Below are positions 50,720-63,690 of a stretch of DNA of 64,000 nt, one piece after another. Position 1 is the stretch's first letter. The number at the start of each line of letters is the position of its first letter. The position numbers were made by a program, and so were the translations under genes. Source of the DNA: Sphagnum compactum (taxonomy: Eukaryota > Bryophyta > Sphagnopsida > Sphagnales); contig OZ234502.1 in the NCBI GenBank assembly GCA_965153455.1, forward strand, positions 2,955,267-3,019,266. The letters run 5' to 3'. The notes beneath the pieces were generated by a model, which saw nothing but the letters and a program-made list of their open reading frames with translations, was not told the origin of the DNA and did not search any database.

Positions 50720-52830
50720 CTAGTTTGAGCCCCGTGCATAATGCACAGGTGTGTGTATTTGACGGTACATATTACAAAATTACAACTACAAACTACATTT
50801 CCAAAACCTCTTTATATACCACATTCCACATGTATTCATTGGGACCCTGCCCGCTGAAAATCTTGATGTTTGCACTGCTTGTGACCATCATCCATCCCAC
50901 CTTTGTGGTGTGTGCTGCTGGCTGTTGGTTCACTTTAGCCAATAATAAATGGCCTCAAATTTGTAAAGCATTTGGCAGAATTGTTTTAGTGTATCTGGAG
51001 GGCACATTATCAAGCCGAATCTGTTCTTTACAAAGGTTAGGGCATTTCAATTTTTAAAACTACCCATCTTTATTTTTTAATTATTTAAAAAAAATTCTTG
51101 TGAAAAATGCTTGTGCTTTGCTTGACGGAGGATAATTTACTCTCGGTGTGAAGCTTTCTCAAAAACAAATAATGGCCCCTAAAAAAGATTCTTTGTCAAA
51201 TGATAGATAGGCTGCCAAACTTGATTGCAAGAAAACAAAAACAACACCAATTAAAGAGGGAACTCAAGAGGGAGGGAAAATGAAATTACTTGCCTGAATT
51301 GGAATTGCAATTTTCAGGTTTTCTAGGTGCACGTCAGGGTGTATTTGGCCCTTTTGGTCTGATATTGATATCAGACCCCCTGGGGTCGCGCATGCCTTTC
51401 CTAGACAATGACACATGCGCAGGGGCGGGGGTTATTTATTTCTACCAGGGTTTTCTTCCCTGTATGATGTCATCCATGGATGGATGACGGGACGGATGAC
51501 GTGCCTGTGTAAATAAATGAACATTAAATAAAATTGATGTTTTCTTAGGGGGTAGAACAGGCACAATTCCATGATGAAAATGCCCAGAGATCTATTTCCA
51601 AAATTATTTTGCAGATTTTACTGGAGTATAATGTCTCTGGGGGGCAGATTAAGAACAAACCGGAGTGGTCTGAATCGACAGATTACATCGTGTAATGATT
51701 CATTATTCTGCCCTGATCATTGTCCTCAAATCTGTAAACGTCGAGATTGAACACTCTAGATACGTTGGTTACACACTGGAATGGGTTTAATTCCCTCACC
51801 CATTCAACATTTTGGATAAGTTGGTTACATTACTAGAATGGGTTTGGTTCCCTCCCCCCATTGAACATTCTGGATAAGTTGGTTACATTACTGGAATGGG
51901 TTTGGTTCCCTCCCCCCATTGAACATTCTGGATAAGTTGGTTACATTACTGGAATGGGTTTGGTTCCCTCCCCCCATTGAACATTCTGGATAAGTTGATT
52001 ATGCACTTGAATGAGTTTGGTTCCTTGCCCCATGGAACATTCCGAATACATTGGTTACGTACTGGGATAGGTTGGTTACGTACTGGAATGGGTTTGGTTC
52101 CCTCCTCATAACTTTTATTTTTGCTGCATGGTGATATCATTGAAGTACCTTACTACCTTGGAAGCTTTGACACTAATTATATTATTTTTATTTTTATAAA
52201 TTTTGAAATTAAAAAAATTGGAAGAAATAAATCATTTCAAGGAAAATATAGATTCTTTTGAAATATTAAGGATTTTTTTGACATGGAATATTTATAATTA
52301 ATTATTTATTTGACAGATATGTGTTGAAGCTGTCCCCTCTACTACAATAATCAGAAATCCACAATGGGGTTCAGAATCTTGGTGTTGAATGGAAATTTAT
52401 CCCCTTCCTGTTGCGCAAACCATAGGTAGGGTGTGTTCTTAGGAAAAGCTATTAGTCCAGGCCAAAAATAGTGGCAGCCAATTTTAGGAATAGAATTTCC
52501 ATGCAACCAATGAGAAGTCGTGTCATGCAGTGAAGGGGCCTCCCTTTTTGCCCTGTGGGTGGAGGGAGGGAGGGGGGGGGGGGAGAGGAAGGGGATTTTT
52601 TTGGCAAGTTGTGTTTCCACTTGGACAGTAGATAGTCACCCTTTCCATGCATGCTTTGTCAAATGTTGTCTTCCTTTCACCCCATTTAAGCCGGATGACG
52701 GGATGGATAAAATGTTCGTCCGGCTTAAATAGACGGATGACGAGATGCATGGATGACGGGACGGACGGATTCAGGGGAAGCTTCATTCGCACGCTTCAAG
52801 GGAAGCTTCATTCACTCTTCCTTTACTATA
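50720..52830 (-). mobile_element. Helitron E (2.1 kb, non-autonomous)
   Basis: The 3' end (minus) is GGGGCTCAAACTAG at 50720-50733, with a 6-bp hairpin GTGCAT-T-ATGCAC just before it. The 5' end is a shortened TATAGTAAAGGAAG at 52830. The interior has a 58-bp tandem array (51765-52110) and a piece of the 22.8-kb repeat (about 52350-52540). It shares its 3' ~150 bp with Helitron F. No Rep/helicase frame was found. Confidence 0.7.
51765..52110. repeat. 58-bp tandem repeat, about five to six units
   Basis: Units read GGATAAGTTGGTTACATTAC, then GGAATGGGTTTGGTTCCCTC and CATTGAACATTCT. The three central copies are nearly identical and the outer ones are diverged. The array is inside Helitron E. 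Confidence 0.85.
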
Positions 52831-53414
52831 CTAGTTTGAGCCCCGTGCATAATGCACAGGTGTTTGTATTTGACGGTACATATTACAAAATGATGCTCAA
52901 TGATATTGATGTCGCAATTACTTTGTTTATTTTAAATAAAAAATCTAGTATGAATCCATTTTTGCCTGTGCATTTGACTATGCATATTACAAAATTACAC
53001 CTACCAACTACATTTCCAAAACCTCTTTATATACGACATTCCGCATGTATCTATTGGGACCGTGGCCATTGAAAATTTTGATGTTTGCACTACTTGTGAC
53101 CCGTGAAATAGCAACATAGAGCTGATTGGCATCCTTCTATTTTTAAATAGAGGAAGGGGATTTTTTTGGCAAGTTGTGTTTGGTGTGGAGAGTGGACTGT
53201 CCACTGTTCAATTTCCACTTGGACAGTAGATAGTCACCCTTTCCATGCATGCTTTGTCAAATGTTGTCCTCCTTTCACCCCATTTAAGCCGGATGACGAG
53301 ATGAATGAAATGTTCATCCGGCTTAAATAGACGGATGACAGGACAGACGGATTAAGGGGAAGCTTCATTCGCACGGCTTCAGGGGAAGCTTCATTGTTCC
53401 TTTACTATATTTAA
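52831..53414 (-). mobile_element. Helitron F (584 bp, non-autonomous), abutting E
   Basis: The 3' end (minus) is GGGGCTCAAACTAG at 52831-52844 with the same hairpin. The 5' end is TTAAATATAGTAAAGG at 53414, preceded by A. An internal palindrome, TTTAAGCCGGATGA with its exact inverse (53283-53296 and 53314-53327), is conserved with one mismatch in E at 52685-52729. Confidence 0.72.
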
Positions 53415-53519
53415 TGTAATTTTAGTTCTGACATGTTCAGTTCACTATTTCATTTTAATCAATGATTGATTATTGCGATACACTATTTTAACATGCGATC
53501 TTGGTAGGGTACAATTTTT

Positions 53520-53811
53520 TGCAACGCTAAGTAACCCCCCTCGCACCCGCCCCCCCCCCTCCCACCGGAATCGAGCTCTATACGGCGCCCTTTCTGGGCC
53601 TGAGAGTGCAGCCCTGTGGAGAACCGTGTGCTTCTGCTGCAGGGTTTGACTTTTTGAGTCTGGGAGTTATTTTAATAGAAAAGAAATCATACCTCGTTCA
53701 GCGCCTGGATCTATGCCAGTGGATAGTACCTTGTTTATGTTTGGGAAGTTCAGTTTCCAATCTTACTGGGGGGAGAAGAACAAAAAAGTAATTCAAGCAG
53801 AACAAAGTACA
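53520..53811. repeat. Composite repeat remnant with duplicated TIR-element end
   Basis: The part at 53570-53700 resembles the interior of the 24811-25142 element in reverse. The part at 53765-53811 carries an extra copy of the AGAAGAACAAAAAAGTAATT terminal sequence directly before the next element. Confidence 0.45.
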
Positions 53812-55320
53812 TTGGGCGGCAGAAGAACAAAAAAATAATTCAAGCAGAACAAAGAACATTTCACACGCTGCATGGTTCTATCCAGAACCAAGCAGGGCCA
53901 AAAAACATGTGCAAGCAGACAAGAGAAACATGCGCTGGATAGACGTTCAATGGGGGTTTATTTAGTGCTAATTTTTTGGCCTTACACACCCTGGTGGGGA
54001 CCATCATAGCCATGGTTGCATGAGGTGTAGGTGTATCAGTAAACCAGTCAAAGTTCATATGTTCAGAATAAGAGGCCAACTATAATGTCAAAGTCCAACG
54101 CCTCATTGGGAGATTCTCGGTCCAAGCTAGCAAATTAGTGCCAAATCAGTAGCCAGAGGCATTTGCACATAATCCAGCAAAAACCTAAAATAGGTCTCCC
54201 AAAATGCCATACAAGGTGCCTTTTTCCCCGGTACATATATTAAGTAAAATTCACTGACACATTCTTATTATCCAATCTCAATTGAGATATGTGTAACTTA
54301 TAGCAACCGTCACATATAGAAATGTAAATACAAGGCCATTGATGCCCTAGGGATGGAGCTGCCATTCCCAGCACTGGTGGTAGAAACCACAAAAGACCCT
54401 TTAGTTGCAGCTTCCTGTTTTTGGGCAACAAAAGTCCTGTTAGTGACAAATACGTCATTCCTTGTGTACAAGTTGAGAGCTAGGGCCCACTTTCAGGCCA
54501 ACATTCGAGCTCTATGTGGAATGAGTCTCATTCCAATTGGTCTGCAATGTCGCCAAGTTGTTCGCTTAAAATGTTGGGTCCCTAAAGTCTTTTTTTTGCA
54601 GGGGAAAAGTCGCCAGAACGCCACAGTAAAAACGAATGGCGAAAATTCCCTTTCTTCATAAAAGAGACCAATTATTTTTTGTTTTGGGAGGAGACTCTTG
54701 CCACAGTTGTGTGTACTGGCTCCTGTTTTAATGGTCTTCTACATAAGTTCTGCTAATTAAGGCCAAATCTGTCTGTGGATGCTGGCTAATGTGGCTGCAT
54801 TACAAAATTGAAAACAAAAAGACTGGTCCTCGAAGCCTCCTTTGAAGGGGTGATCATTTCAAACTTAAAGTGGGTATTAATATAGGTATGCATAAGAGTC
54901 AAGGGTAACGGTGTTAGGGACTATTTTTCTTGCAATAAGTACCGCTACAATAATGGACTAGCGATTCTGCCAGCCAAGTTGGGCCTTGGGTGGATGGCAC
55001 TATACATGAGACGAATCAAACGCAAATTGGTTCTCAACAGAAAGAAGGCATATGTTACTGTAGCTGCCAAGTGGTATGCGATTTCCTCAAGTTTTGTTCT
55101 TACTATGTCCCCAAATCACTGACTCAGCTTTTCGCCCAGGCCAAAAATGGTGACGAACAGTTTTGAAAATAGAAATTTCATGCAGCCAATGGAAGGCTCA
55201 GCATGCAGTCATGGTGGGCCCTGGTTTTTTCTTTCTGGGGGCAGGGTGTGTGTGTGCTGGGGGGAGTTGTTTTTTGTTTTTCTTCCTTGTTCAATCTCTG
55301 CCCCTGCCATTAGCCTAGTC
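53812..55320 (+). repeat. Direct copy of the first 1.5 kb of the 21475 TIR element
   Basis: Begins GGGCGGCAGAAGAACAAAAA and tracks 21475-22960 with few indels (CACGCTGCATGGTTCTATCC, CTTTAGTTGCAGCTTCCTG, GGGCCCTGGTTTTTTCTTTC). The right terminal repeat is missing; near 55300 it runs into a partial duplicate of its own 55140-55230 segment. Confidence 0.75.
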
Positions 55321-56150
55321 CAAAACTGGTGACCAACAGCAACCAAAAATACATGCAGCCAATGGGTAGGCTGAAGCATGCACTCAACGTGCCTTGATTT
55401 TTTTTCATTTAAGTTTTGGGTGGGGGTGAGGGGAGGATTTTCAACATGTTCCCTTCAAGTCCCCAATGGGTTCCCATCAGGTTCCCAATATGTTCCTTAA
55501 GTTCCCAAATTGTTCCCCAAGGGTGTTCCCCTTAGCACCTCGCTTTACCCCATATGTTTTGCCCGAAGTCCTTCCCTTCTCACCTATATAGGTGGGCCAA
55601 AGCGAGAGGCACTCCATCTTTCAATAGAATCTTCTATTTTGGGGGGGCCTCCATAGTTTCAATTTTTTTTGCCATGGGCCAATCAAAATAATTCATTGCA
55701 AAAAAAAAGGTTGGACTTGTGAGGCTCCCCCAACTAATTAATATCAATCACACAATGTTCCTGACATGTGCCCAATTTGTGATACCTGCACGCTTTACAT
55801 CTGGATAGTATCACATATTTTACAAATAAAAGGTTTGGTGCTTCCACATGTAGGTCGTCATGTGGAAGGATTTGAACTCATCAAGCCCTGGCCTGTGTTT
55901 TTCTTCTTTTAGAAACATTTTTGCATTGTGGTGAATTCCTACAAGCCTGTGCAACTTGACCAAGTGAAATTAGGGCTAAAAAAACTTTAGTGGCCATTTT
56001 GTGTGACACAAAATCACAATTGCCGCCTACAATGAATAAGGAAAAATGGTGAGGCTTAAAATTTGTTCACAGATTGAGGGGAGAGAAAAATTGTTGGTGT
56101 CTAAAGTGGACTCATTGCTCAAATATTAAAGCCTTATAAAGTGTGTTGTT
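55321..56150. other. Unassigned sequence with GTTCCC-rich repeats
   Basis: The stretch at 55440-55530 repeats GTTCCCAAT/GTTCCCC words every ~15-20 bp. No coding motif was found otherwise. Confidence 0.3.
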
Positions 56151-57310
56151 GTTAGACCGAAAGTTACAATTGAGGAATATTTTGTGTGTCCTAATTATCA
56201 TGTGAAATATGAAAAGGTCTATGGAATTAGATGGCATTTCAGTGTTGCTGAACAATTGCATAATGGTGGCAAGGCAGAGAAAAAAAAATGTGCAATTTGT
56301 TGGAATCTCCTCAAACAAGGTCATCCAATGATTGATTTTGATGAGTTCAAACATTTTTTCTAGTTTTCGAAGGTAGAAAATTGCCCTTGAAAACACTAAA
56401 GTTATTTTACAAGCTAGACCAAGGTTGTTTTACACACGATCAAAGTCGTGGTGGATAAGTCCATGTTTCTTTTAGTGAGTTGTGATGAAATGACAACATT
56501 TGATAACCACAATTGGTTGTTTACACATGTTTACGTCATTGAGATCTCAATGTGTGTTCCCATATTGCTAAACTTGTAGGAAGTGGATAAAACCACTTCT
56601 AGTAAATTGACAAAAAATATTATTTCTTCACTTGTAGAGTATGGAGGTGTGAGTGACGTTGACCTGGCCCAAAAGCTCACTTGTTTTGGAGTAGATGGAA
56701 TCACTATTTTTCAGGGTTAAAAATAGGTGTGACCATATCTCAATGATGTGCACTTCATGGCACGCCACACAAATTAACCATCACCACTTTAATTTCTTTG
56801 AGGTTGGTTTCCAAGGTTGGAACCCACCTTGTTGGAATTACAACAACTTTGCACACATCCTTAAACATCATATTGAGTTTAATAGATTGATTGAACTTTT
56901 GGAATTCAAGGGCAACAAGCTTTTGAAGAACATCAAAACACAATGGATATTGGTGTTATTGTGCAAGAGAATTTTGTTTAAATACAAGCTTCTAGTGGTG
57001 AAAATGGTTGAAAACAATGGTCACATTGAGGATGCAAAAGCTAACTATGAACTCTTGTGAGATATAGAGATGTTACTAGGTTTGGCTTGCATCTTACCTT
57101 GTCTAGAAACTATGCAAGGGTTGTCCAAGTTTGCACAAGAGAAGGATACCATCATTTGTGACTTCATTTATGCCCTAAAACTTGCAAAGGTTGGCCTTGT
57201 CACTATGTATTGCAATAATGAAAAAAGTTACAACCCTCAACATTTCCTTTTGTTCCTTGAACTTGTTGAGAACATTAATGATGTTTTGTGTTTGACCTAG
57301 TGGAAGTAGC
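56150..57310 (+). pseudogene. hAT-type transposase-like (DUF4371/ZNF862-like) pseudogene
   Basis: Fragments in order across frames: KVTIEEYFVCPNYHVKYEKV and KKKCAICWNLLKQGHPMIDF (zinc-finger-like N-part, 56160-56340); SMFLLVSCDEMTTFDNHNW; LAQKLTCFGVDGITIFQG (56660-56718); KLLKNIKTQWILVLL and AKANYELL (to 57055); LLGLACILPCLETMQGLSKF (from 57073). These blocks match the plant/animal hAT-derived DUF4371 family in order. Several stops and frameshifts interrupt it, including a stop right after IFQG and one at 57058. No inverted termini were identified, so it may be a dead transposon or a dead domesticated gene. Confidence 0.62.
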
Positions 57311-58979
57311 ATGCTTCTCAAGTTGATTACACAACTTTATTTGTGGGAGGTAAGTTTACATGTTGCATATTACTAATCCAACAACTAAGGTCACGAACGT
57401 GGTGAACAAGGAGGATTGACTTCAAATTATAAATTTTATAAACAAATAATGTCTTAAAGTTACCACAAACGTAATATCCAAGAGTTGTTGAATGCCACTA
57501 AGATAATTTATTTTTAATAGTGGCTAGTTCTTGAAGTTGAAATTACTTTTCCATGCCACATGGACATAATTCAAGTTCATTTTGGGTATTGAAAGGCCTT
57601 GGAGAGGTCTAAAAGGCTTTTTAGGCCACTATTGGACCCTATCCTTCTTGACAAGCAATCTTCTTTTCCAAAATTGACATTACAAAACAACTATCCAATT
57701 GCCATGTTCCCTTCCCATAATTACAACTTCATTACATGGTTATGGGAAAGGTTTACATCAAGTAGAATTGTGTGCCATTGACTTTTGAAGTGGCTTACAT
57801 TAAATGGAATTGTGAACCATCAACTCTTGAAGTGGTTTAAATTGGTGAAGTTATCTATGGCGATGATTCTTACTAACATGGAGGATAAAAAAACTTTCTC
57901 CAACCTTTCCTTCATGAAGAACAATTTCAAAATCACCTTCCTATTCACCTTGATATTATTGTGAGAATGTATGTTGAAAGCTTATATTCCTTTGAAACCT
58001 TTCCATTTTACATGATAATATGTGACTAGAATGAACATTAAACACATTATGGGTTGAATGTTTAGTGGATTTCCTTTTTGGGTTTGGTTCTTTTCAAGCT
58101 ATTACAAGTTGTTATCAAGCTCAACTATGGGCTAATAGTGCCATCTCAACTTGCTAGATTCTTTTTCCAGTCGTGTATAATTGTTGAAGGGAGCCCACAA
58201 TCAACATAATCAAGGCTATTATGAGGTTTTGGTACTTTGTTTTGTATAACATTTGACAATTGACTTCTTTTTTCACAATGCTAATCTTGTTTTCAAGAAT
58301 GAGGTGAAGCACATGTTGATTTTAGTTGCTTTTTAAATATGTATTTTAACATGGGTATGAGTATATGTAGGACTTTTGTTGTAATGGGTATGATCCCACA
58401 ATGAAAAATAAGGTGACTTATAACTAGCCTTGCAATTATGTTTTTGAGTTGTAATGACCACTTGCAATTTCATTACAAATCAACATATTTCTATGGAATG
58501 ACTGTTATTGGATGAGTTACATGAATTGCAACAAATTCAATTCACCGTATGTGGAACCATATATGTATGCAATTCATGCAACTCAATTGCAATTGTGTAA
58601 GAACAACTATTGTGCAATTCCAATGCAACCAATTTGCAACTATGATTATAACATCATGTTGACATTGCTTTTCATCCATCCATCAATGAAGAATTTTCTT
58701 GATTTCCATTGCAACTCACTTGCAACTATAGGTGTGATGAAAAACACATAAATGGTTACAACTAATTTGCAATTATGTGACAACTCACATTGGCACAAGG
58801 TAGTACTTGTGTGTAACTGCAATGTATCCAATTTGCAAATGGTAACTAGGTGATTATTGTGGAACAACTACTAAGCAATTTCATCCATTCATGAACCTAA
58901 TGATTGTGTGATTTTTTATTCATCCATCGACAAACCTAATGTTGCATATTTTTCATTCATCCATCAATGAATTTAATGT
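57311..58979. other. Gene-free AT-rich DNA
   Basis: Short frames at 57599-57781 and 58512-58751 show no family signal. The 58400-58980 part is rich in TTGCAACT and CATCCATC words related to the following element. Confidence 0.35.
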
Positions 58980-61900
58980 TTGCATGGTTTTTCCTTCATC
59001 CATTGATAAAACAAAGTCTATTGATGTCATTGTAACTAAGTGTTTAGTTATGGGTTCCAATGTAATTATATGGCAATTGATTTTAATAATATTAAACAAT
59101 TAAACTACAACTTATAGTGCGAATGTGTAGACAATACACACACGTTATCATTCTCCAAATCATGATAAATAATGCAAAATTGCATGACATCACTATTTAT
59201 AAACATGAAATGGATTTAAAATTGTATGCATTAACATTCAAAGTTGGAATATGCATTACAAAAGCATATTAAAAAAATGTTTCTTTTATTGAAATATAAT
59301 TTGATGATAAACCTAAATATATTGCTCAAGCTATTTATAACAAAAAAATTCCTCTACTTATACAAAGGTCATCACAAAGATGATGGAGCACAATAATCAA
59401 ATATTGTCATCTAAAACATTTTTTTTATAAATTAATATTTTCTTTTTTTTTTGTTGAAATGGAGCTTGAGCCATATTTTCTTCATTCCACCTTGTCTACT
59501 TGAAATATTTCATATTATGATATTCAATGTCAATTGTGAAATGAAATAAAAAACATATACATAACATTGTAGTATTGCAAAAAAAATTTGAATGTTCATC
59601 CTTTCAACTTAAATAAAATTGGTTTATAATTGCAATGTTATTAACATAATTTTTAATCATTAAAATTCAACATACATAACATTGATACAAACTAAATTAC
59701 AATTAATTACACTTGTATACAATGATGGTTTTCAAAATAAAATGCATTACATACTTCGAATGTTGAAGTTAAAATTCACCATATTGGTTATTGCTTCATC
59801 TTTGTTATTTCAGAATTTGTCTTCTTGCATGTATTAGTTTGGATTACTACATAACAAAGAACACATTCAATGACATGGTTATTAGCAACTTAACCAAATT
59901 ATACAACATCACATGTGCATTCTCTTTTACTCAAGATTATATTTTTCAAACAAAACCCATTCTATTTTTGAAAAAACCTTACATTGTATGCACAACCTTA
60001 ATTTTGATGGATTCAAATATTAAGGTGAAAGCATCGTCAATTATATGTAAAAGGTAATCTTTTGAAATTGTAGTCATCTTTTTACACATAAATGCAAGAA
60101 AATATAATCAATTTTTTTTTAATCATTCACTATGAGAAATTGTGTTCGTAGTAACTAAACTACCTTACAACTAAAGTTCCAAAACAACTAATATACAATT
60201 GTATTACAACTGTCCCATGGAAATATGACAAATTAATAAATAAAATGCGATGTCAAAAAATCAAGGAGTTGTATTGTAGTTGCAAATTAGTTGCAAGATG
60301 TATATTTATATAATACAATGTATGCACTGTATATATGATTATAGTTAACCATGTTTGACTTTGTTGACAAGTTACATTTTAGTCACATGTAACAATTACA
60401 TCACAATTAAGATAAATTTAGTTATTAATCAACAATTACTTTGCAATAAATGTACAGCCTTGAGTAACACATACGATCATGCCACGTGTATACATTGTCA
60501 TTGCCCAATATATATGACATTTCAATTTGTTTGCAACTAGTATGCAAGTATATTTCAACTTAAAATTTGAAATTTAAAGATCTGAAATTTGGGCGGGAAA
60601 CCCTTATGCAAGTGACACATGGTTGTATATCAATAGATCAGCCTCAATGCATCAACGGCCTTCATGAGCATATGTTTATGGGCTTTTGTTTTTGTTCTCG
60701 AAGGTTGAATGTTCTTATTCTTGCCCTTAGAAACGTTGAAGGCTTTTATTTTTGCTCTGAGAAGTTGAAGGTTCTTGTTCTTGCCTTATAAAGGTTGAAA
60801 GTTTTTTTTTTGCTCTTGGAGGTTAAAGAATCTTGTTCTTGCCCTTAGAAAGGTTGAAATCTTTTGTTTAAGGTTATTGTCTTTGCTCTTAAAGAGGTTA
60901 AAGGTTTTTGCTTTCATTTTTTAATGTTGAAGGTTTTTGTTGTTCATTTTGAATGTTGAAGGTTCTTGCTCATACTTTTGGATGTTAAAGGCTTTTACTT
61001 TTACTTTTTGATGTTAAAGGTTATTGCTCTTACTCTTGGATGTTCAAAGTTTTTACTTTTGGTTTTAGATGTTAAAAGTTCTTGCTCTTACTCTTGGATA
61101 TTGAAGGTTCTTACTTTTGTTCTTAGATGTTGAAGGTTCTTACTTTTATTCTTGGATGTTGTAGGTTCTTACTCTTATTCTTAGATGTTGAAGGTTTTTG
61201 CTTTTGGAAGTTGAAAGTTTTTACTTTTACTCTTTGATGTTGAAGGTTTGTGATTATTGGTCTTTTTCTTATTTGCATATATTAAAAAAAATGATGTGAA
61301 AATATATTCCATTTTATTAACAAGTTGATTGTACAAATTTAGTTTAACCTATAATGATGACAGATTTATGAAAGGTGATTTTTTAATGATAATCATGTTA
61401 CATATGTCTTGTTTTGTGTTTGAACATTTGTGATGACTTTTGTTATTTTTATGTTGTAGGGCTGAACTTTCATTATGTTTGAATCCATCAACATCAAAAT
61501 TATGTATACAAGGTAAGGTTTTTCCAAAAGTACCTAAAATTGTAATTCAATTTACCTGATTATAAACATAGTATTTGATTTTATTTGCAAGTGTACAAAT
61601 TATAGTTTAATTTGTATCAATGTTTTACAAACGTTGCATTTTAGTGACAAATAAATTGCATGTTAGTGGCAGCATAGTTGTAAACTAGTTTTATTCAAGT
61701 TGAAAGGATGATTTAAATATTTTTAACATTACAATGTTATGATATGCTATTGATTTCAGTTCACATGTGGAACTAAATATCATAATATGGTAGATTTCAA
61801 GCAGATGAAGTGGCTGGCTCAAGCTCCATTTCAACAAAAATAGAAGAATACATTCATTTATGAAACATAATGTCTTAGATGATAATATTTGATTATTGCG

Positions 61901-62160
61901 GGTCATCATTTTTATGATCTGACCTTTTGTTTAGATTAAAAAAAATGTCTGTTATAAATAGCTTGGGCATTATATTTAAATTCATAGTTAAATTGTCTTT
62001 TGATAAAAACATTTTCTAATTTTTTTTGTAATGTATTCTTCAACATGGAATGCAAATTTATTTAAAGTTTTAAATCCATTCATGTTTATAAATAATGATG
62101 TCCCATCCAATTCAACATCATCCACTAATAGAAAATGGCCATTTTGCAACTGGTCCATGT
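58980..62160 (+). mobile_element. Foldback-like element with long inverted arms (~3.2 kb)
   Basis: The left arm, about 58980-60030, is the inverse of about 61450-62160. Shared inverted words include TTGTTGAAATGGAGCTTGAG, ATCAAATATT and TTGATGGATTCAAA. The core holds GGGCGGGAAACCC, a TTGCAAC-rich part and the minisatellite. No transposase was found. The long arms suggest a foldback or Mutator-derived non-autonomous element. A truncated reverse copy is at 19150-21474. Confidence 0.65.
60690..61260. repeat. Minisatellite, GTTGAAGGTT core
   Basis: Inverted equivalent of 20215-20800: units of ~28-30 bp such as GGATGTTGAAGGTTCTTAC with TTTTACTCTT spacers. It lies in the core of the foldback element. 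Confidence 0.8.
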
Positions 62161-62919
62161 GACTAATTTTTAGTTGCAAATGACATTTGCAACTTAAATC
62201 CCAATAGCTGCATTGGACAAGTTGCATTGACACTGGTTGCAAACGAGGACAAATTTTGGATGAAAAAAAAATCAACAAAATACGCCTTCATCCTTTGACT
62301 AGTCATATACGTATTGTCCCTTGTAACTAAAATACAACTTTTTTAGTGAACAATGGGAACAAGTTATGTGTTACCACATGTCCCAACTCTTAATAATTAA
62401 AATATTTTATTATTATTTTGAAATAATTTAAGACGTTTAACTTTTATGTTTCGATGGTTGGGATTGTGACACGTGGTGGAATAGAAATTTGCCATGTGGC
62501 ATATTAATTGAAAAATTCCAAATTAAATTTAAATCAATAATTAAGTATGTAGGTTGAACTAGGTACTTATTTACCTATATACCTACCTACCCATCTAAGC
62601 TAAACATCTATTTAAATAAGACCTAGGCCAAATATAATTAGCTAATTATCAATAACTAATAAATTAATATAATAACTCAAATATTCAGTATTTAATAATT
62701 ATTAACTATTAATTATAAATATTGAGTACTAGTTTTTTATATTTAATAATATAATTAAAACTTGTCCTAGGCTAACTATTTTATTATAATTATTCCCATT
62801 ATTATTTTTATTTATATAGTTGATAATAAATATAAATGAAAATACACAATAATAACAATAACATTAATTCAATTATTATTGTAGCCATTTGGTAACCAAG
62901 GTTAACTATTTTATTTTTG
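62161..62919. other. Gene-free AT-rich DNA with a short CCTA tract
   Basis: A short ACCTACCTACCCATC tract is at 62575-62600. The remainder is TAATTATTAA-rich and nothing coding was recognised. Confidence 0.4.
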
Positions 62920-63690
62920 TTATGTTAAAAATTTGATATATTAATTATTTTTACATTGAAAGTTGAAAGTGCATAAGTAAGTTTTAAAGTGGCATTAACC
63001 AACAAAGATTTTAAAATCCAATATTTCATCTAGATTTGAACCCTATTTTATCTATTTGGACAACTTCTAAAATAAATAAATTATACTTGTACATTTTTGG
63101 GAAATTTATTTAGATTTACTTTAAACATGCAATTATTCAATATCATTGTAATGAATTCAAAGAACATGTTCATATTGATTATTGAAATAAATAATTTTTT
63201 AAGTTTAATATGTTAAAGTTTAAATTATGGCTACTTTACATTTTTCTAAACAAGGATCACGAAGTGTTTAATTAATTGTGTTTTCATCCATTATCAAAGT
63301 TTGGCTTTATAACACAAGAACAACAAAAGCCATCATAAATGCACAAAAATAACATGTGTGTGCGAAAATATTAAGTTTATTTCAATTCCACCTTCCCCCT
63401 AAAAAATCCAAATGTTTAAACACAGAAATAAAAGCCACAAGATAATTTTCATCAAAACAATTTCACCCTTCACAAATCCTTCATCATTGTAAGTCACACT
63501 TTACAAATCAACTTTAAGAAAATTGAAAGATTTTTTCAAGTGATTTTTATTTAATATATGCAAAAAAACATTTCATGGAACATAAATCATGAACCTTCAA
63601 CCTCCAAAAACAAAAATGAATGTTCAACCTATAAGAATAAGAACAAGAACTTTCAACCTTCAAAAACAAAAAACCTTCAACTTTCAATTT
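62920..63690 (+). repeat. Direct repeat of 37277-38085
   Basis: Same order of words (AATTTGATATATTAATTATT, AAGGATCACGAAGTGTTTAA, AACCTTCAACCTCC) as the copy behind the receptor ectodomain. Confidence 0.7.

Noticed and set aside
56695-57300. Two adjacent open frames as separate small genes
   Set aside because: Both belong to one hAT-type coding sequence interrupted by a stop at 57058.
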